From NCBI GenBank assembly GCA_013398955.1, contig VWPU01002098.1, forward strand, positions 60,951 to 124,950: a stretch of 64,000 bases of DNA, in the 5' to 3' direction. Positions 37,301 to 49,625 of this stretch are shown here, one piece after another (the stretch's first letter is position 1; the number at the start of each line of letters is the position of its first letter). The notes below the pieces were generated by a model, which was not told where the DNA came from, made no database searches, and was given only the letters and a program-made list of their open reading frames with translations. Source of the DNA: Callaeas wilsoni. Lineage: Eukaryota > Chordata > Aves > Passeriformes > Callaeidae. A program made the translations under genes and the position numbers.

Positions 37301-40300
37301 CTGTCATCCATAAAACACTAAATATAAAAAGAACAGCAAAACATGGGTGCAGAAGGCAAGTGTCTCTCTGGAAGACATTACCTGCTCACTGCAGCAATTG
37401 CTAAGTAGAGGTAGATCAGCAGGAGAAACAGAAGGCCTTCTCAGACATCTCCAAAGGAAGGAAAAAAAGAAGCTGCATTCCAAACCTACAAATAGTAAGT
37501 CAAAATGGGCCAAAAAGGATGCAGTGGATCAGGTGCCATAATGGAGTGAACTGTGTAAATGTGTGCAGAAATTAAAACCTGGGACCTACTGTGAAGGAAT
37601 ACAAGACTGAAGAGACTGACTCTGACTCTTGTGTTCCAATTACTGTGTATCTTCAGCCAGGAAGATGGACATACCTGACAAAGCCCTATTTAGAGCTGGG
37701 GCTTGGCACCTGTGGAGAATCCTACTAGAAGTCTGGCTCTTGCTCTTTCCATGTGCTTCCACAGGAAATGTTCGGTATCTACCACTGGAGAACTACACTT
37801 GGTACCTGGAAACAGAAAAACAGAAGAAAATACAGTAAAACAGTGGAGCAACTAAGGAGTACAGTGTGTTTAGAGCACTTACAACTGCAAGAGTAAAAAG
37901 GGAAAGGTCCAAACAAGAATTTGGGATCTTTGTGGAGTGGGGTAGAGCCACAGCAAAGAATGATAACTTGCTTTAATATGCAAAATGAAAAATAGAGTAG
38001 ACTCAGAGTGTGGAAAAAAACACAGACCAAAACAGAAATCTGCTTTCGAACAGAGTTGCTATATTAGTGAGAAACAAAATCATTTTCCAAAAGACTCTAA
38101 GCAAGAATAAAGTAGACTGATAAGAGCAGCTGTGTATGTATTTTCAAGAAAGAAAAGTATTCAGGAACAATCAAGATCATTATAATAGCATCACTAAGGA
38201 TTCCAGTGGAAGAATTAGGTCCAGCAACTTGAATAGTATCTTGGATATAAATGGAGCATGTGTTAATTTCAAATTGGATGGCAGACATCAAGTCCAGTTG
38301 CACATCAAAATTACAATTAAAAACAGAAAAGAAAACCTAGTCATGTGGAACACAGGTGGTAAATCTAACATTTTACATTGGAAAGCCTACATCTAGTGTG
38401 AATACTAGAGAGCTGGTAATTAAGTGAAATAAAATCCTGACAGATTATGTAAATTGGCTCTGGTCTTCCTTTCCATGCTCTACTCTATGCAAGTAAATTT
38501 GATTTTAGTACTAATATCTTCAAAATATCTTGTGCTGCTTATGATGGTTAGGATACTAAAGGTAAGCCAGGCTATTCAAATGCTTTACTGTAAATTATTC
38601 CTTTCTGGTTCTTCTGTCCTAATATAGATGTTACAAATTTCCAAAATATGGCTAAAGCTATGCTGCCTAGGCTCATCTTTTTATTGATATATTATTCATA
38701 CAACACAGATTGAGGACAAATTGCCTCAATAAATTGTGTTATTTGATGCAACAGTGGTTATAATGTTGTTCTTGTTGTCTTGGCATCATTGGAAAGATAT
38801 TTCATTGTAATGTCATAGAGATTTTTATTTTTGTTTCAGTTTAGCACCATGCAGTTTATTGCTTTTAGCTGATATTTTGATTTTTATTCCCGATTCATGA
38901 GATATTCCATTTAAAAATCATAATCATATGACTTCCTTTATGGTGAATGAATTCTACCTTCTAAAAATCCCTAACAGAATTTAACTGAATTCATTGGAGT
39001 TTTCAGCAGTTCATTCTATACTGAAGGAACAGACACAAATTTCTCCCTCTCTAAACTAGTGGTGAAAACATTCTTTTGTAATGTGAGACTTAGGAAAAGA
39101 ATATTTTCTTAGATTCTCACTTGAAATACTACACCACCGGTTCCTGGAATCTTTCTGGCATAAAATTTTTTAAGGCATGAAGTAGCTGCTGAAGGTAAAG
39201 GAGCCTGCAGGAAACCTGAAATCCCAGTATTTGCCTCTCAGGTTTAAGCAAAATTTCATCTGAAATCTGGTTGCTTTGTTAATTGATTGATTTTGTCCAA
39301 AATGGTGATGCAGTAGAAGAACTGCATGAGTAAACCTGGGAATTCTCTATATTTTGGCTAAATATCTTCATAAATATTTATCTCTAGCCAGTGTGTTGGG
39401 TGACTTCACTGATAATGTTATTCTGCGTGGATATAGTTGAAGAAACAGGATTCAAAAAGGAATAGTATTTCAAGAATTGAAAGTACTGAGGTAACTTGTG
39501 CTGCTTTCTCCAAGTGTCAGCATACAACCCAAAATGCATGGTGACACCCTCTCTCTACAATAATTTCTTGTCTTTCTTTTGAGTTTCCAAATATATGACA
39601 AAAGAGAGTGAGAAAAAAAGAGACAAATATAGATGCTGATAATTATAGGAAAAGCCTTCTGGCACGTCCAGAAATAGAATGCAAACTTCTGACTCATAGG
39701 TCTGCATCCTGGCCACTGCACCACACTGCTTTTCCTAGAGACTTATTTTTATGGAGTAAATGCATATTTCATAAAAATTAAGATTGATATATATGTTGTA
39801 AAATTGTCACCAAAAACTCATTTTAAGTACTGTTAAGAGTTTACTGTGCTTATGCACATTTTAAAATAATGCCCCACAAGAAAGTCCCCAGACTGCAAGA
39901 TGTTACATAATTTCACTACTAATGCTTAATATTTTATAAATCATCAATGTTAATCTATCTGAGCTGAGCTATGAAAATCTTTCAAGCGTAAGTAATTGGA
40001 ATTTTGCAAGGATCTTTATTTTATGAAGAAATACAAAAATGCCAAATGATTAAGGTGTTTTCATGAACAGAGACAGTATGCTATTGTGAATTAAATTAGT
40101 TTTAGCTTAACATTTTGTCAACATAGAGGAACGCTGTGTGTGTCTCTGATCTTCATTATCTATTCTCACTGACTTCATTGCTTTTAGGAAGACATCTTGT
40201 ACACCGTTTGAAGGATATTTTAATTAAAAAATCCTAAATATAAACCTTCTGGTTTCTAAGAAATGCATGAGCTTAGTATCTTAAATGTGTTCTCCATGTA

Positions 40301-40412
40301 GTGTTTATTGTCTTAAATGTGTGCCCTTTTGCTCAGTTCACTGAGTTCTAGAAGCTCAATTTGCACTTTTTGCATACAAGTATCCCCCTGTTTCTTGGGT
40401 ATATAAATTATA
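34331..40412. other. Unique non-coding DNA with possible conserved elements
   Basis: No gene recognised. Frames at 34401-34814 and 35111-35341 have no domain. The AT-rich, repeat-free interval 35950-36300 includes 'catgaatattcatttg' and 'gtcattaaaggcatcc' and has the look of conserved non-coding sequence, but conservation cannot be seen from one genome. 36780-37050 is similar in character. Confidence 0.45.
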
Positions 40413-40761
40413 AGGACAGACTCCAGTACCTGAAGGGAGCGTACAAGAAAGATGGAGAGGGACTTTTTACAAGGGCATGTAGTAACAGGACAAGGGTGAA
40501 TGGCTTCAAAGAGAAAGAGAGTCATTTTAGATTAAATATTAGGAAAAAAATCTTTACTGTGAAAATGGTGAGACACTGGAATTGGTTGCCCGGAGAAGCT
40601 GTGGGTGCCTCATCCCTGGAAGTGTTCAAGGCCAGGCTGGATGGGGCTTTGAGCAATCTGGTCTAGTGAAAAGTGTCCCTGCCCATGGCAAGGGGTTGGA
40701 ACTGGATGACATTTAGGGTTCTTTCCAACCCAGGCCATTCCGTAATTCTATGATTCTATAA
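40413..40761 (+). mobile_element. CR1 LINE, 5'-truncated 3' end
   Basis: About 350 bases match bird CR1 from the end of ORF2 into the 3' UTR. A 'gacagactccagtacctgaa' block is followed by 'gactttttacaagggcatgt', 'ggttgcccggagaagctgtg', 'tgttcaaggccaggctggat' and 'ctgcccatggcaaggggttg'. The tail is 'attctatgattctata'. The end of the reverse transcriptase ORF is readable in the frame 40361-40666, finishing in the typical CR1 C-terminus (KARLDGALSNLV). It is clearly less decayed than the copies at 48.9 kb and 33.5 kb. Confidence 0.95.
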
Positions 40762-42685
40762 CACATATTTGGGAAGCACAAGAAGTACATATCTAAAGTC
40801 ACACATCTATGCAGATTAGTGGAAATAACATACATATATGCTGACATTCTTTATATTTATGACTTTTCAGCAAACTAGCACTGTCTTTAACATATTTTAA
40901 TATATGGGAAAGTAGAAGGTTTGGGGTTTGTGGAACATCGTTTTCCCATCTATGTGCACAGGCAACCAAGCAGTCAGGATGGTCTACTTGGCACAGGAAA
41001 CTGTCTTCAGGAGAAGCCTAGCTACAGCCACTGGTGGTACGTGGGCAGCAAACGGAGACAGAAATAAAATCAGCTCCTATTTAGTTCAAAATCTAAATGC
41101 TGAGGACAAAATAAATCAAAAGATCAGAAGACATGAAGACTCTTTATATGCTGATGTACGGGCAATAGGTGAGAGATATTCAGACTGCTTCCTTATGAGC
41201 ACATATTTCACTTATTCACTGAAGCAGGAAGGGGGCATATTAATCAATTTTTTAAAAACTTGATATATTCTAATATATTCCTTCTAATGTATGAAACAGA
41301 AAAAGCAACAGAGGAAGGGTGTTCTTGCTCATTCAGCACTCCCAAGTCATTGAATGCCTGAAACGAAAAGGTTTTCAATCATTATGTACCACCATTCCAA
41401 CAGCAAAATCACAATATGGATAAAGTGAGCATGTTCTTCCTTCCATCAAATCTGAGTCCAGAGCGAGCTCCAAAAGTATTCTTTAATAACATGCAGGGAG
41501 GAAAATTAATTACTGGGGGTTCTTTCCCTCCATCTGACAGATGTTTCAGCAAAAAAACTACACTCCTGCCCCTGTAAAACTATAGGTGAGTATTTCCTGA
41601 CCTGTAACTGTGTTTGACCCTGGGGACATTGTATACTACAGAAATTCCTTGATTATCAGGCTAGTGATGCCTAATTCAGTGGGAGTGATGAAGTCTGATT
41701 TAAATTTCTTATGTGGAAACAGAATATATAACTGTGTAACCAGTATGTTCTAGACTTGGTGCTTTAATACGGCCAACTTAGAAATGCTGAAAATAACTAT
41801 GAGTCAAATCAGTCGAGAAAAAAAATGTAAACGGAAGCATCTGAGAGATGACTGGAACTACTTCACATTATATTCAAAATCCACAGTCTCAAAAAATGGA
41901 AAAATATCCACACTGCTTGAGAAGCAACTTAATAAGGGAAAAAAGCAGGAACAAAATTATATTTAATTTATATATGTATATATATGTATTTTAAAAATGC
42001 AATGGGGAGTTTATCCATAAATGTTTGAAGTGTTCTGACTGTGGTTCATTATTTTAAAATGTGTATAAACATGCAGTAAACTCTCAACACAGTGCTCATA
42101 ATAAGCTTTTGATGAGAATACTCTTCATTCCTCTGTTTAATATTTATGAAATAAGCATTTACTTAGTGAAAGCAAGCCTTTAAGTGAGGCACATTTCTCT
42201 ATGACCAGAATGAAATGAATATAAACAACATCAGTTAGAAAGTAAGAGTTATAGGAAATATATAAAATGAAGAAACAGAAACATGATGAAAAACCTCTAG
42301 TCAGCAGGGTTAAAAACAATGCAAATTAGACTTTTAAGTAAACTAGGAACAAAAGAAACCCTGAAAAAAGTGTTGGTCCATTGTTTATAGACAGAAATTC
42401 TGGTCTTTGTCTTGGCTCAACTCAGAATTCCACTGCAACAAGGATGCAGTCTCAGTGCAGGAGGAGGTGGTAGACTTATTCCACTTAATTCAGGAAAGGC
42501 AAAGTGGTCTGTCAGAAATGTGCTTTTCCAGCAGTGGGGTGATGCAGCTAAGCCCTGTGGTGATGAGGGCTGGGATAGTTCTCATGCTACCAACATTCTG
42601 GTCACTTCTGCTTCACTGCTTCCTTAAGTGAAGTGTTCTAAAGGAGCACATCCCTGTAACTGTGTTTTAGACAGGAGCTGATTTT
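40762..42685. other. AT-rich non-coding DNA
   Basis: Nothing recognised except a TA-rich run near 41967-41990. The frame at 40928-41263 (111 codons) shows no domain. Confidence 0.5.
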
Positions 42686-43610
42686 TGTTGTTGCATTGGG
42701 TTTGCATGGCCAAGCTTTGGTAGTGGAGGCACTTATGGGGGTTGCTTCCACGAGAAGCTGCCAGAAGCTTCCTCCATGTCCAATAGAGCCAGTGCCTGGC
42801 AGTCCCAAAGATGGATGTGCTGCTGGTCAAGGCTGGGCCAATCAGAAATGGTGGTAACGCCTCTGTGGTAACATATTTAAGAAGGAAAAAGAAAGATATT
42901 GCACAATTGTAATTGTGGCAAGAGAACAGCAAGGAGAGAACATGTGAGAGGAACAGCCCTGCAGACACCAAGGTCAGTGGAGAAGGAGGGGGAGGAGGTA
43001 TTCCAGGCACTGGAGCTGGGATTCCTCTGGAGCCCGTGGTGAAGACCAAGGTGAAGCAACCGTGCCCCTGCAGCCAATGGAGATCCGTAGGGGTGCAGAG
43101 ATCCATCCACAGTCCATGAAAGAGTAATCCAGGTTGCAGCACTTCGCAGAGAGCTGTTGCCTGTGGGATGGATTCATGTTGGAGAAGTTAATAGAGAACT
43201 GTCTCCCGTCAGAGGGACCCCATATTGGAGCAGGAGAAGGACTCCTCTCCCTGAGCAGAGGGAGAAACAATGTGCAATGAGCTGACCATAATCCCCACTC
43301 CCTGTTCCCTTGCACTCCTACGGGAGGAGATATAGCTGGGAGGGAGGTAGAGAGAGGTGGGGAGAAGGTGTTTTTAAGGTTTTATGTTACTTTTCATTAT
43401 CTTTCTCTGATTTCGTTACTAATAAATTCAATTAATATCTCCAATTTGAGCCTGTTTTGCCTGTGATGATGTTATTTGGTGAGTGATCCCTCATGCTCCT
43501 TATCTCAACTCATGAAACACTTGTTATATTTTCTCTCCCCTGCTCAGCTGTGGAGGGCAGTGAGAGAGAGGCTTTGGTGCCTGGAATCCAGGCAGGGTCA
43601 ATCCAGTACA
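42686..43610 (+). mobile_element. Solo LTR, about 925 bp, plus strand
   Basis: This is a long bird endogenous-retrovirus LTR in plus orientation. It opens with 'gcattgggtttgcatggcc' just inside the left end. It carries a CCAAT box (42838-42842), a TATA-like 'acatatttaag' (42871-42881) and AATAAA (43421-43426) followed by a GT-rich stretch. It closes with 'ggcagggtcaatccagtaca'. The left edge is ambiguous (42686 or 42689) because of a TGTTGT repeat. The flanks give an imperfect 5-bp duplication ('atttt' or 'tttgt' against 'attgt'). No gag, pol or env lies beside it, so it is a solo LTR. About nine CpG remain, intermediate between the other two LTRs. The 172-codon minus-strand frame at 42624-43142 lies antisense across it and is not a gene. 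Confidence 0.85.
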
Positions 43611-44490
43611 ATTGTCTTGATCTTCCTACTGGGAGCCAAGTGTTTACTTTTTGTTTGTTTGCTTGTTTGTTATCTCTGAAGACTCCCTGGAAGGCTGCTT
43701 GAAGACGACTGCTGTAAGATTTTGCATTCCCACCTCACCTATAGCATGCTGGTCAGGCAGCTGTCAAAGAGTCTTGATCAGCTTCCAACAAAATGATGGA
43801 GGGCAAGAAGCCTGGAAGCTCAAAGATTACTGGCCTGCAAACTTCCCAGCACCTGGCTCTTTTGCAATCCAAACTCTCATGGGAATCTGGAAGTCTCCTA
43901 ATGAGCTAGGAGAAGCAAGGGCCACAGCGTCTTCAGTTAAGGGTCAGAGATTCATGATTCCCAGAGTCATGATTCTCGGCCTTTCCTTTTCCAAAAGGAC
44001 TTCTTCATCTGTCAGGGCTTTGACTGCTGTCGTGAATTGGACACTCATGCAAAACCACCACAACTGCATACTGTAAAAGTGAATGTATCGCAAATCCTGT
44101 GCAAAAAAACCCTGTCTACACAGGTCCTGATATTAGCTACAGGAAGAGGTAGCCCAGGAGACTTTTATATTAATGGAGATGACTTAAGCTCTACCTTCTC
44201 TATTGGGGAAGAGGAGGGGAAAAAACATCACAGCACAGGACACGAAGGAGTTTTAGGTAGTGTGAGGTGGAAGTGAACATCATATCAGAAGTGTGTTATT
44301 GCAGATGGGAAAATACAATGGGAGTGGTATTCCTAGTCCCACAGTCATGGGCACCTATCGATGTTAATGCACGCATCCAATGTCACTATGCCCCAAACAA
44401 TTATTTAGTCAGGCTGCAGCTCAGGGGACACCCATTGGGTCATCAATCTGTATGGCAGCATTGTTTGTGTGGGAATAGCAAGTACTATAT
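43611..44490. other. Spacer between two opposed LTRs
   Basis: This 880-base segment separates a plus-strand LTR from a minus-strand LTR. It begins with a GTTT-rich patch (43654-43672) and holds a 141-codon plus-strand frame (43651-44076) whose translation shows no domain. I see no retroviral internal sequence, which argues for two independent insertions and against one rearranged provirus. Confidence 0.5.
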
Positions 44491-45066
44491 ACTATTGTAG
44501 TGGGTTGACCCTGGCTAGGCGCCGAGTGCACACTCAGTCGCTCTCTCACTCCCCTCTCCTGCTGGGACAGGGGAGAATAAGCTGGAGCACGGCCCGTAGG
44601 GTGGGATAAGGCAGTTTTATTACAATATGAAGGAAAAAGCAAAGCAAGGTCGGCGCGCGCGAGTGAAAAAGGAAAAATAAAGGATCTATCTCTACTTCCC
44701 ATGGGCAGCGATGTCCGGACACCGCCCGGGAAGCAGGGCCTCAGCACGCGTAACGGTTGCTCCGGAGGACAGTCAATGAAAACACACGAGTGTCCCCACT
44801 TCCTCCTCTCTCCCTTAGCTTTTATATCTGAGCTGACGTCACATGGTATGGAATATCCCTTTGGCTAATTTGGGTCAGCTGGCCTGGCTGTCTCACCTCC
44901 CAGGATCTTGGCCACCCCCATCCTCTTCGATGGGGGAAGGAACATCAGAGGGACAGTGCTGCCCGGCAGTAGCCAAAACACTGCCCTGTTATCAGCACCC
45001 CTCCAGCTACCAATGCAAAGCACAGCACTGTCAGGGCTGTGAGCTGATCAGACCCAATACAACTAT
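44491..45066 (-). mobile_element. Young solo LTR with exact target duplication
   Basis: The LTR spans 44496-45061, bounded by TGTAG and AATACA, so it has TG/CA ends and short TGTA/TACA inverted tips. It is flanked by identical 5-bp direct repeats 'actat' (44491-44495 and 45062-45066). Five-base duplications fit ERVL- or ERVK-type integration. On the minus strand the U3 carries a perfect CRE palindrome TGACGTCA (44834-44841) and a TATAAAA box (about 44819-44827). AATAAA is the complement of 44616-44621. It shares landmarks with the old LTR at 16.5 kb. About 22 CpG survive, including a CGCGCG run at 44654-44660, against about three in the older copy, so insertion is recent. Frames such as 44421-44747 are by-products. 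Confidence 0.9.
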
Positions 45067-48000
45067 TCACAGAACAACAGGGGAAAGGGGTGGTCAGAAG
45101 GGTTTCTGTAGGATCTGTAGCCAGAGGAAGGCACTGCCTGGAATTTCTGGACAGGGACTTGGGAGCAGGTCTCAAAAGCCATCATAGTCATCACACTGTA
45201 CCTACCAACGTGCTCTTCAGACAACCCTGAATCCCACAATAAAAAGGTCTTGAGATCTTTCCATTTTGATAGATGCTACACATAAATAAATGGTAGAAGG
45301 ACTTCTCCATCCAAAGCAGTTTGGTAGACACAATTAAAACCACTAAATAGAAGCCAGCTATTTTTTATGTTCTTTCTGTTCCACGAAGACCACACAGCTT
45401 TTTAAAATTACTTTTATGGAAGCTGTCTGTTCCTTCTCCTGAACAATGTTGTTCAGGGTTGCCTATGGTTTTGCTTAGTCCCATCTCAAAGTTTTAGTCC
45501 CTCAGTCAGTGCACCTACACCCAGTTGTAGGCAATGCTTCTTGTGATTCAGGCATGACCAGCAAGTCAAGTTTCAGCTTTTCAAGTCAGGTCCTTCCTTT
45601 TCTCAGGACTTCTTCCAACCACTCAAAGTTAATTGTCACACCACTGTGAGCCCCATGACAGAGGTAAGTTTTCAGCTCACTTCCTCACAACATGCCTGGA
45701 CTAAAACTCACAGTACAGTCTTCCAAAAAAGGCACCATCCCAGCTTTGCTGTGGCATACTTAATTCTCTCAAAGCCCAGTGCATTTCAGCAATGTTGGAC
45801 TGGAAAATCAGTGCAGTTCTACATTGCATTGAAGGTCACATCTGAAGTTTTTTATGTTAAGCAATCATAGACCTGTGTTTCCAAAAGCAATGTTATTTTG
45901 GAAATTTCAGTTTTACAGGTGCTTAATCAAAAAGGTTGTAAAGAATTAATTTTCTCTGAAACTACTGAGGATTTGCCTTAGAAATCAACTCTTTAAAAAA
46001 GAAGAAACTATTAACAAAAAAAAAAGAAAAAAAGAGGCATTATTGGATTGCTTTCCCTACAGTAATATTTTCCCCAATTTTTAAAACAAATTGATTTTTG
46101 GAGAATGCATCAAATCTCCCTTTTTCTTTCTCTATTGAAACATGGTTTGAACCAATTCTTCAGACACATGTGTTTTAAACTATTTACTTTAAACTGTGAT
46201 TTGCATACTGCCAAGTATTTAAATGTAGTTGTAATTATGGTGGTTGGGAGTGACAAACACCAGGAGACCATCTATCAAGCTAATTTATCTCCCTATCTGT
46301 ATCAGTATCAATCCACTCACTGTTCTTCTTTTACAGTATCCAAGATAATATGGTATTTACAGTGTTATGTGTTTGCCAGATGCATGTTAATTAAGCAAGA
46401 GGAGATTTAAATGTGTCTTTGGCTGGTTTCTTCATTCAGCTGTCTTGAGAAATACTCAAAAGTAATTTCCATTAACTGCTGTGCTATATACTGGTGAAGG
46501 CAGAAATGGTCATTAGTGACTCCCTGCTGCTAAGTGCAGCCGTCTATTTCATCATAATTCTTGGGGAAGGTTTGCTTCAATGCTAAAAGAAACTCTGTGT
46601 ATCATTGTTCCAAAACCGCTGCCTTGTCACAAATGGCAACATACACTGATATTTATTTTTAAGGTTAGAATGTGAGTTTTAACAGCTGAAACAAAATCTA
46701 TGCATTAGCAAAGGGAACACATTTCCTAACAAACTTCAGGAAAAGGGGAAAAGAGCAGTCATGAGTCCAATTAAATCTGGTATTTTCATAAAAACTTAGG
46801 CCTGAGTCTTCAAGATCTTAAAACAGGAGAAGTTTTTTGAAGATTTCTTTTACATCTTTTCTGTTTCCTTCTTTGTGCCAATATGATGTGCAAAACTGTC
46901 TGGAATGAGATAGCAATGGTGTCACTGCCAGTTAAACACAAGGAAATGGCTTACTGCTTACTCATGCCCTGTGCCATTCCGTGCTGTAGCCTCCCTAGGG
47001 CTGAATTTATTTAACGAATCATTTTAGGATGTACAGACCTTGGTTTTTAGGCCTTCCTGTGTCATATTTTCACATAGATGAACTATTCTTCAAGAGTTTC
47101 CCCATTCTATAGTACAAAAATAGATTTTTCTTTAACAGCAGATGACTACTGTACATATCTCTGTCCCACCCAGCTATTCCACAGCCAGTGTATTTACTGC
47201 CCAACCAGTATATTTATTGCGAAATTTGTGAGAAAATATCACTTGGCATTATTTTTACAGTTACCATATTTTTCTCTCACTGTATCCTGAGTTTGCAGCA
47301 GAATAGAATTTTGTTCCCCATCAACATTGTGATACAAAAAAGCAATAAGTGGCTGTTGGTTTGTTTTTGTTTTTTGTTTTTTATTCTATTGCATTTTTTA
47401 CTTTGTCCACAGCATTCTGATTGTTTAGGAATGTGATAAACCTTACCCTGCTGGGAAGTAACTAGAGGATGATTTTTTTGTGGGAGTTCAGTCCTACTTA
47501 AGACATACTATGTGAGTACACACATTGGCATCAGTTTTCAAATATCTTAATTAATGGGCTTAAAACCATCAATAAATTAATCCATGGAAATTCATGATAG
47601 GGTAAAAAGGTAATACAAGCTATTTCCATGAATCACTGAACTTTTGGCAATTTCCTGTGCTTAATCACTATGGAGAGCTGTCTCTTCTAGGTACGCTGTT
47701 TTGCAAAGGTACCAAATGATCTTCCACGCCATTCAAAACATCGTGTTAGTCTTTTAAACAGACCCTCCCTTCCAAAAGAGCATATGAAATATCCCTTTAA
47801 TTATACAGGCACCTAAACCTACCCATAAATTGATGCTAACATGCATATCAAAGATTTTCTACAGAACCGTACAATGCCAGAAGCACTTTTCTCTTTCATA
47901 AAAATCTTAATGAAGCTTAGAACAGCAACTTCAAACATCTTTACTTAGAGACATAGAACCTTGTAGGTTTTTTTAACAAATACGCTCACTGATTTCTTTA

Positions 48001-48964
48001 ATTACATGCAATAAAGTATACAGGTTTATATATACATCGAATGAATAAAATTATGTTATCTAGACAAATGATGTTCTCATGCATGTAGAATATCTATTAA
48101 AATGGGAATGAGGACCTGTGCTGGGTCCATGAACTCTGACTGCTTTGAGAGGAACAGTATGATTTATGACTTAAAACTGAGCTGTCCTCTCCACCAAGAA
48201 ACTGCCTCTCATTCCCTTCCAATCTGGGGAAATTTTCATAATTTTTCAGCACTTCAGGTTAGGGAGTACTGGCCAGGTGTGGGTTACAGACAACTGAAAA
48301 ATAGAGGAAAATTCCATTTCACACCCACACAATTGTGACCAGTGGGGAGGTTTGTGGTTTCCAATTATTAAAGGAAATATACAGTCTTTGCAAGTATAGG
48401 GTCTTACTTATTTCCTTTCTTTGAGGAATGATAATGCAGTAAATCATACACCTATGAAGTTTTATTAAATATTTATCATAAAGATTTACCAGCCTTATTA
48501 GTTTCACCTCTGCCAGCAGAAGAGCTTTCACAAAATGGAATGGGATTTCTATTTTCCACTTCTCAGCCTTTGACTACAATGCATTAAGACAATACACTGA
48601 CTTATTTTTCCAGATGTGTTTTTCTTTCTTTGAGCATAATTTTCTCCTTGGTTTTGTTTAATTTTACACTTGACTGAGGTGTATAAACTGAAGGAGCTGA
48701 GGTAATTTCAGGAAAATACATATGTGGGTTAAAAAATGTTTGAATCATCATTTTGAAAAAAAAAAACAAAAAAACAAAAAAACCAAAACTAGTTGCAACA
48801 ATAACATAATTACCTGGAGTCTGAACAGAATTTGCTTAAGAAAACCCATGATCTGTAGCAGTGGCACAGCAGTGGTGTAAGAAGGACTACTCCTACCTTA
48901 GATCAAGTGATGGACTGGAGATAGGTGCTCCATTTCTAACCTGACCTCAAGCTTTCTAACTCAT
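45067..48964. other. AT-rich non-coding DNA
   Basis: No gene or transposon recognised. There are A-rich runs at 46013-46034 and 48755-48785 (A tracts interrupted by single C). Frames at 46105-46410 and 47078-47436 look chance-derived. Confidence 0.5.
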
Positions 48965-49200
48965 GTCACGACACAAGCAAGGCCATCTAGAGCTGGTTGT
49001 CCAGGACTGTGTCCAGGTGGCTTTGCAACATCTCAAAGGATGGAGACTCCACAGCTTCTCTGTTGAACACGGTCACAGTGTACAACTACATTCACAAAAA
49101 AAAAAAAAAAAAAAGTATTTTCTGATGTCCAGAAGGATTTTCATATGTCTCAGTTTGTTCCCATTGCCTTACATCCTCAAGGCAATGGGACCTTGAGGAC
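48965..49200 (-). mobile_element. Decayed CR1 fragment with A-tract expansion
   Basis: This is the reverse complement of a CR1 ORF2-end/3' UTR segment. The blocks are 'gagctggttgtccagg', 'tgtgtccaggtggcttt', 'catctcaaaggatggagac', 'tccacagcttctctg', then 'gtattttctgatgtccaga' and 'tctcagtttgttcccattgc'. A run of 19 A (49096-49114) sits where CR1 normally has only a short A tract ('cagtaaaaaagtttttcctg'). The usual CR1 tail is missing on the left, so this copy lacks its extreme 3' end. The right end is rearranged into an inverted repeat (49160-49189). Confidence 0.8.
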
Positions 49201-49625
49201 AGCAAGACCTCACCTTTCATTCAAAAGTGAAAAACCAAATGAGAATAAAAGCCCTTGAAAATGCCTCACATTGCAACTATGCTAAATATGGAGTAAGATC
49301 AATGAGTCAGAACTGGAGTTTGGATTGCCTTTATGATGCAGGTAGGTAGTTTGTTATTTTAGGTCAAAATCATAGTTATTTACTGCTCTGTGCAATGCGA
49401 GACCTGCTTCCTGCTTGGATCTGTCCATCCTCCTCCAGCAACCTAAGAAGAGTTCACATTTTTTTTCAAGTTTGCTGGGCACTTCTGGCATTTTCTAAAT
49501 TAAATCAGCACTGAATTATTAACTAAAGCCATTCTTGATGTTAATAACCTGATATATGGCCTCAGCTCTTGCCAGCTGTACTCCCCACAACATTGTGTCT
49601 GATCGCTTTTGTTTGCTACTAATAA
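49201..49625. other. Non-coding DNA, nothing recognised
   Basis: No repeat or coding signal seen. Confidence 0.5.

Noticed and set aside
42624..43142. 172-codon minus-strand reading frame, the longest in the window
   Set aside because: It runs antisense across a plus-strand LTR with CCAAT, TATA and AATAAA signals. The openness follows from the LTR sequence, and no domain is seen.
43611..44490. Internal part of a provirus between the two LTRs
   Set aside because: The LTRs differ in family, age and orientation, and the spacer shows no recognisable retroviral gene. The right LTR also has its own exact target duplication.
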